Below are positions 15,497 through 19,402 of a stretch of DNA of 19,402 nt, piece by piece. The position numbers and the translations under genes were made by a program. The notes under the pieces are model-generated. The model was not told the DNA's origin, ran no database searches, and worked only from the letters and a program-made list of their open reading frames with translations. The DNA lies in assembly GCA_041917975.1 (NCBI GenBank), contig JAYRWN010000063.1, positions 1 to 19,402 on the forward strand, read 5' to 3'. The DNA is from JAYRWN01 sp041917975. Its GTDB lineage: Bacteria > Bacteroidota > Bacteroidia > Chitinophagales > Saprospiraceae. Within the stretch, counting starts at the first letter, position 1, and each line of letters starts with the position of its first letter.

Positions 15497-16936
15497 ATGA
15501 AGGCCTGCATATGGATTCGGGGAAAAAGCTGGGCTAAATTTTTATCCTTGGCGTTTATTCTTTGCGCAATAGGCTCTTGCCAAAAAGAACTCTCGGATAC
15601 AACGAAAGACGCTGTTCCATCTACCGAAATTGGTGATTCTACGGGTTACAACAATGATTGGACTTTTGCCTCTCATGGTTCAGCAGCAGCTGACTATAGC
15701 ATAGTTTTTCCCCAGGACCGTGTCGAGAGGTTGGATATAACCATGACGCTAGCCCAATGGAATGCAATCAGGGCAAACATGCAAGCCTTATTCGGCTATG
15801 ATTTCGGCGCCCGGGTTAATGGACGGGGCGGTTTTCCGGATAACGAAACGGATTATATTGACGTAACCTTAAAATTTGCTAACAAAACCTGGCGCAACGT
15901 AGGCTTTCGACTGAAAGGCAACTCCAGCTTGGCCCAAGCCTGGGGTTCCGGCAATTTCAAACTACCGCTTAAACTCAATTTCGATAAATTTGAAGATGAA
16001 TACCCGGCCATTACGGACCAGCATTTTTATGGATTTAAAGAACTGAGTTTTTCACCCTCCTTTCGTGATCAATCCCTCTTGCGCGAAAAGGTAACTGCGG
16101 ATATTTTCCGCCTGGCCGGAATACCGGCTGCACAAACGGCCTTTTATCAAGTGCACATCGATTTTGGTGCAGGGCCGGAATATTGTGGAGTTTACACAGC
16201 CGTCGAAGTCCCCGAGGATGAAATGATTAAACAACAGTTTGGAGAGAAAAAAGGAAATATATACAAACCGGAGTCTCGTCTGAACACCTTCATTGCCAGT
16301 GAGTTTGATAAAAAAAATAATGAGGACGCAGCAGACTTCAGTGATGTACAAGCGTTTATCGCGGCCTTAAACAGTACTTTGCGCACAACAAACGTGGCCC
16401 AGTGGAGGCAAAACCTGGAAGCAGTCTTTAATTTGGATCATTATCTGCGTTATTTGGCTGTAAATAATACCATCGTGAACTGGGACAGTTATGGCAGTAT
16501 GGCTCATAATTATTATTTGTATAATCATTCATCCCGCCATCTCACCTGGATCCCCTGGGACCACAATGAAGCTCTCAGTGGCAGTCCAGGCATCACCGGA
16601 ACGAATAACGGTGGTGGTGGTATGAATCGTAATGGTGTCTCATTAAGCATGAATGAAGTCAGTGGCCTCTGGCCTTTGCTGCGATATGTGGCGGATGATG
16701 AGGTCTATTTAAACCGGTACAAAAGGTATCTTCAAGAATTTGTCGACAATGTCTTCATCGAAGAAAAAATGTATCCATTATTGGACACCTATCACACACT
16801 CATCAAGCCTTATGCCGAAAAAGAACAAAAAAATTATTCTTATCTGAACAGTATTACTGCATTTACCACCGCCCTTAATGATTTAAAAACCCATGTCAAA
16901 AACCGGCGCAGCTTGGTTTTATCCTATGTACAATAG
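15497..16936 (+). CDS. CotH-family lipoprotein (putative secreted protein kinase)
   Basis: A 479-residue exported protein. The N-terminus ends in AIGSC, making Cys28 the probable lipidated residue, followed by a low-complexity linker to about residue 65. The CotH domain spans about 70-475: FRLKGNSS at 137-144, DQSLLREKVTADIFR at 191-205, NWDSYG at 328-333 followed by HNYYLY at 337-342, and WIPWDHNEAL at 351-360. CotH proteins are atypical kinase-fold enzymes; Bacillus CotH phosphorylates spore-coat proteins, and the Asp/Asn motifs listed match the metal- and ATP-site motifs of that family. In non-spore-forming Bacteroidota the target is unknown. A glycine/asparagine-rich loop (368-380) lies just after the active-site segment. 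It follows the GH3-remnant gene by 86 bases with no clear terminator and converges with the haemoglobin gene. Confidence 0.88.
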   Translation: MKACIWIRGKSWAKFLSLAFILCAIGSCQKELSDTTKDAVPSTEIGDSTGYNNDWTFASHGSAAADYSIVFPQDRVERLDITMTLAQWNAIRANMQALFGYDFGARVNGRGGFPDNETDYIDVTLKFANKTWRNVGFRLKGNSSLAQAWGSGNFKLPLKLNFDKFEDEYPAITDQHFYGFKELSFSPSFRDQSLLREKVTADIFRLAGIPAAQTAFYQVHIDFGAGPEYCGVYTAVEVPEDEMIKQQFGEKKGNIYKPESRLNTFIASEFDKKNNEDAADFSDVQAFIAALNSTLRTTNVAQWRQNLEAVFNLDHYLRYLAVNNTIVNWDSYGSMAHNYYLYNHSSRHLTWIPWDHNEALSGSPGITGTNNGGGGMNRNGVSLSMNEVSGLWPLLRYVADDEVYLNRYKRYLQEFVDNVFIEEKMYPLLDTYHTLIKPYAEKEQKNYSYLNSITAFTTALNDLKTHVKNRRSLVLSYVQ

Positions 16937-16969
16937 GGCGGTCACCTTAGCAGTACCTGTTGGCCAAGG

Positions 16970-17353
16970 TTAAGCAGAGATGTTAGGAAGCTGACTGACT
17001 TTAAACGCCATAATCCCGGCTATAGAGCGGGCTCTTTTAAGGGCCTCCTCAGCTACCGGACCTTCAAAATTGGTGTTTACTGTTTGTTCAAATAACTCCA
17101 TCCAGCGGGTAAAATGTTCCGGTTTTAAGGGATGACGATCGTGCAGTCGAAAGTGCACTTCCATAGCATTATTTTTATACACATAATTGTCCAGGAGCAT
17201 GGTCTCCCAAAAGTCATACATCACCGGTTTATGTTTGGCCCAATTCACGTCCGAGAATAGATACCCAAGAGTTTCATCCGGGATGACTAAATCGTAAAAG
17301 CGGTTCACCAAAACCATAATGTCACTGCGGCTGAGTATATCGTGCTTGCTCAT
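16970..17353 (-). CDS. Group III truncated haemoglobin
   Basis: A 127-residue protein of the truncated haemoglobin superfamily, group III (P) type. Seen: B-helix Phe19-Tyr20 (RFYDLV; Tyr B10 normally contacts bound ligand), DFWETMLL at 47-54, the segment EVHFRLHDRHPL with a candidate proximal haem ligand at His67 (His71 is the alternative), and HFTRWMELFEQ at 80-90, which is the characteristic group III ending. No signal peptide, so cytoplasmic. Characterised relatives (Campylobacter Ctb) bind O2 and nitric oxide tightly and are tied to nitrosative stress or oxygen supply; the role here is inferred. Its ATG lies 3 bases after the stop of the ABC permease gene, so it is almost certainly the last gene of that operon and translationally linked. 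The 33 bases to the convergent CotH stop contain only a weak imperfect hairpin. Confidence 0.93.
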   Translation of the reverse strand: MSKHDILSRSDIMVLVNRFYDLVIPDETLGYLFSDVNWAKHKPVMYDFWETMLLDNYVYKNNAMEVHFRLHDRHPLKPEHFTRWMELFEQTVNTNFEGPVAEEALKRARSIAGIMAFKVSQLPNISA

Positions 17354-17356
17354 GGA

Positions 17357-18673
17357 TTAATCTTTATAAAATAGCCATTTACCGATTTCTTTAAAAGACG
17401 CTTTTTTACCATACATTAAGATTCCGGTACGATAGATGCGCCCGGCCAGCCATACACAAGCCACAGCACCACCCAACAGCAAGATGAGGGATAAAACCAC
17501 TTGCCATAGCGGCGGATGGAAAGCCAGCCGGGCCGGCATGACCGTGGGACTGATCAGAGGGAATAAACTGGCCCACACCGCCATGCTGCTGTTGGGACTG
17601 CGCAATATGCTCATCGCGATATACAAACCCAGGATGACCGGCAAGGTAATAGGCAGTGTCAGGTTTTGCCCTTCATTAATATCATCACCCATGGCGGAAG
17701 CAACGGCGGCGAACAATGAGGCATAAATAAAGAACCCGCCCAAAAAATATAAAGCACAAACCGGTAAAATAAACCACCAGTTTAGATTCATGATTTCCTG
17801 GAAAATGGCCTGAAAATTCAATTCATCCAAGGGAATGGAACCGGCTTGGGTATTCATGTTCATGACCTCGGCTGAAGGAGCGGGCATGATCGCTGCGGCT
17901 AAAGTGGATACCAAGGGCATCAACAGAGCCCACAATAAAATCTGCGTTAAGCCTACCCCACCAATCCCAATGATTTTACCCAACATCAACTCAAAAGGTT
18001 TCACCGAGCTGATAATGATTTCATTGATGCGACTGAGTTTTTCTTCGTGTACACCACGCATGACGAAGGTGCCATAGAAGAACGTTATAAAAAACATAAT
18101 CATACTCATGAAATAACCCAATCCTGCTCCCACCATGGTGGTGGCGGAAGTGGTGTTTTTGGTTTTTTCCGATACCGGCTCCGGTTCCAGATTTATTTTA
18201 GTATCGATGTAGTCCAGCTGTTCTTTGGGTATCCCCAACGTGGCTAATTTGTAGTCGCGTACTTTCTCACGAATAAGGTCCTTGATCTTATCTCCTTTGC
18301 CAAGTGGTAGCTGGTCATCGCTATAATAGATAGGCTGGATACTTTTAGATTTTACCTCTTTTATGGCCGGGATAACCAATATTCCTGAATATTTTTTAGC
18401 CGTAACGCTTTCTTTTAAGGTATTAAGATCCTCATTGCTAAATTGAAAATACATGCCGTCCTGATCAGGAATAGCCCTCTTAAATAAATCAGCTTCATCC
18501 ACCACGGCAATGGTCAGCTTTTCATCACCTTCGTAAGCGAAAATAAACCCAACAACGATAAAAAAGATTAAAAAAAGCAGTGGGATAAGCAGAGTCAAAA
18601 CCCAAAAGGATTTTTTCATAACCCGGCTTTCGTATTCCCGTTGTATGATTAACCATATTTTGCGCCAGTTCAT
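17357..18673 (-). CDS. ABC-2 type transporter permease, NatB-like
   Basis: A 438-residue integral membrane protein. It begins MNWRKIWLIIQREYESRV, the usual cytoplasmic amphipathic start of NatB/ABC-2 permeases, then a first membrane helix at about 22-48. A large extracytoplasmic domain (about 50-175) follows, containing a DEADLF segment. A block of helices occupies about 180-430, with loop motifs RGVHEEKLSRINEIIISSVK (the coupling-type segment after helix two) and FPLISPTVMPARL. Such permeases pair with a NatA-like ATPase and in known cases export Na+ or antibiotics; many are of unknown substrate. The ATPase gene ends 50 bases upstream. The haemoglobin gene starts 3 bases downstream. Confidence 0.92.
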   Translation of the reverse strand: MNWRKIWLIIQREYESRVMKKSFWVLTLLIPLLFLIFFIVVGFIFAYEGDEKLTIAVVDEADLFKRAIPDQDGMYFQFSNEDLNTLKESVTAKKYSGILVIPAIKEVKSKSIQPIYYSDDQLPLGKGDKIKDLIREKVRDYKLATLGIPKEQLDYIDTKINLEPEPVSEKTKNTTSATTMVGAGLGYFMSMIMFFITFFYGTFVMRGVHEEKLSRINEIIISSVKPFELMLGKIIGIGGVGLTQILLWALLMPLVSTLAAAIMPAPSAEVMNMNTQAGSIPLDELNFQAIFQEIMNLNWWFILPVCALYFLGGFFIYASLFAAVASAMGDDINEGQNLTLPITLPVILGLYIAMSILRSPNSSMAVWASLFPLISPTVMPARLAFHPPLWQVVLSLILLLGGAVACVWLAGRIYRTGILMYGKKASFKEIGKWLFYKD

Positions 18674-18723
18674 AGCATTGATATTTCTTGGATTTTTATG
18701 AAATGATTTTTGATTCAGCCACT

Positions 18724-19402
18724 TTAGTTATTTTCCTCCACCTGAGTGATAAATATTTCATTGACTGAAGGCAATAGCTCTTTGAAGGTGGTAATGTGTA
18801 CCCCGGATTGGATCAGTATGTTCAGTAAAGTATTCGAATCCTGGTCCGGGAGTAATTGCACCTGCAGCTGATGGTCGGTTTGACTAACTAACGTGTAGTG
18901 ATTTAAGGTATTTTCTGGTATTTCCCCCGTGTATTCAATCAGATAGCGGTGTTTTTTATAATGTTGCCTTATTTCTTGAACCTTACCTTCCAGGATTTTT
19001 TTGCCCTTATTGATTAAGACAATGCGTTCACAGATTTCTTCCACCTGCTCCATGCGATGGGTGGAGAAGATGACCGTGGTCCCTTCACGATTTAACCGGC
19101 TGATTTCATCTTTGATTAAATTAGTGTTGATGGGGTCTAAGCCGGAAAAAGGTTCGTCAAGGATTAATAATTGAGGGTTATGAATAACGGTAGCGATAAA
19201 TTGGATTTTTTGCTGCATACCTTTGGAGAGCTCCTCTATTTTTTTGGTCCACCAGCTTTCAATTTCCAGCCGTCTTGACCAGTCCTCCAGACGGGACTTA
19301 GCCTCCGCTTTTGATAGTCCTTTGAGTTGGGCTAAGTACAATAAGTGTTCGCCGACTTTCATCTTTTTATACAATCCCCGTTCTTCCGGCATGTACCCGA
19401 TA
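18724..19402 (-). CDS. ABC transporter ATP-binding protein, NatA-like, partial
   Basis: The gene enters from the right edge; 226 residues of its C-terminal part are visible (reading IGYMPEERGLYKKMKVGEHL at the edge, where the first ATG at 19392 is internal). The Walker A loop lies outside the window. Visible: the MPEERGLY segment typical of NatA-type subunits, ABC signature LSKGMQQKIQF, Walker B LLILDEPFSGLDP and the switch His in STHRMEQVEE. After the ATPase core a C-terminal extension of about 80 residues ends with VNEIFITQVEENN. It energises the ABC-2 permease encoded 50 bases downstream. The substrate is unknown; the extension resembles those of Bacteroidota NatA-like exporters. Confidence 0.93.
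   Translation of the reverse strand, partial: IGYMPEERGLYKKMKVGEHLLYLAQLKGLSKAEAKSRLEDWSRRLEIESWWTKKIEELSKGMQQKIQFIATVIHNPQLLILDEPFSGLDPINTNLIKDEISRLNREGTTVIFSTHRMEQVEEICERIVLINKGKKILEGKVQEIRQHYKKHRYLIEYTGEIPENTLNHYTLVSQTDHQLQVQLLPDQDSNTLLNILIQSGVHITTFKELLPSVNEIFITQVEENN

Noticed and set aside
16937..16969. Possible bidirectional terminator between the convergent CotH and haemoglobin genes.
   Set aside because: The inverted repeat (CCTTAGC with GGCCAAGG) has a mismatch and no T-rich tail on either strand.
1..19402. Searched by eye for CRISPR arrays, tRNA genes, insertion sequence ends, toxin-antitoxin pairs and defence genes.
   Set aside because: No regularly spaced repeats, cloverleaf-like sequence, transposase motif or nuclease/defence domain was found; coding density leaves little room for them.

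Overview
The window looks like chromosomal DNA from a member of the Bacteroidota, possibly of the Saprospiria/Chitinophagia type (the class is inference). Reasons: a YpdA-type bacillithiol disulfide reductase, a GH3-remnant/beta-lactamase fusion, an Asp-box (BNR) propeller protein of the kind annotated as sortilin-like glycosyl hydrolase, lipoprotein-type exported proteins, almost no Shine-Dalgarno sequences, and a few TAnnTTTG-like promoter boxes. I see no tRNA, rRNA, CRISPR, insertion sequence or phage gene. Coding density is very high; no stretch over 300 bases lacks a gene.

Layout. 1-3067 (minus strand): an HSDL2-like short-chain dehydrogenase, then a tandem universal stress protein, a YpdA-like flavoprotein and a HAD hydrolase that runs off the left edge. 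The last three are joined by two ATGA start/stop overlaps and must form one operon. 3220-8731 (plus strand): a secreted 1067-residue Asp-box propeller protein, an overlapping exported serine hydrolase, an exported SixA-like histidine phosphatase and a small membrane-anchored unknown protein. A possible 38-residue membrane ORF sits antisense in the gap between the last two. 8747-13501 (minus strand): GTP-type PEP carboxykinase, a phytanoyl-CoA dioxygenase-like enzyme, a GNAT-like acetyltransferase and a lipoprotein D-Ala-D-Ala carboxypeptidase (PBP4/DacB type). 13596-16936 (plus strand, divergent from dacB): an exported protein with a GH3 C-terminal-like region fused to a beta-lactamase-family domain but without the GH3 catalytic domain, then a CotH-family lipoprotein. 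16970-19402 (minus strand): a group III truncated haemoglobin placed 3 bases after an ABC-2 (NatB-like) permease, which follows its ATPase; the ATPase runs off the right edge.

Themes. Many products are exported: propeller, two serine hydrolases, histidine phosphatase, DacB and CotH. Three of them (two serine hydrolases, DacB) carry the serine-acylation fold used on peptidoglycan or beta-lactams, so envelope remodelling is a reasonable shared theme. The usp-ypdA-HAD operon and the haemoglobin point to redox/oxygen or nitric oxide stress. pckG is ordinary gluconeogenesis. I found no obvious defence island or wholly new multigene system. The best leads are the truncated GH3/beta-lactamase architecture, the haemoglobin coupled to an ABC exporter, the YpdA with isoleucine in place of a reported cysteine, and the antisense mini-ORF.
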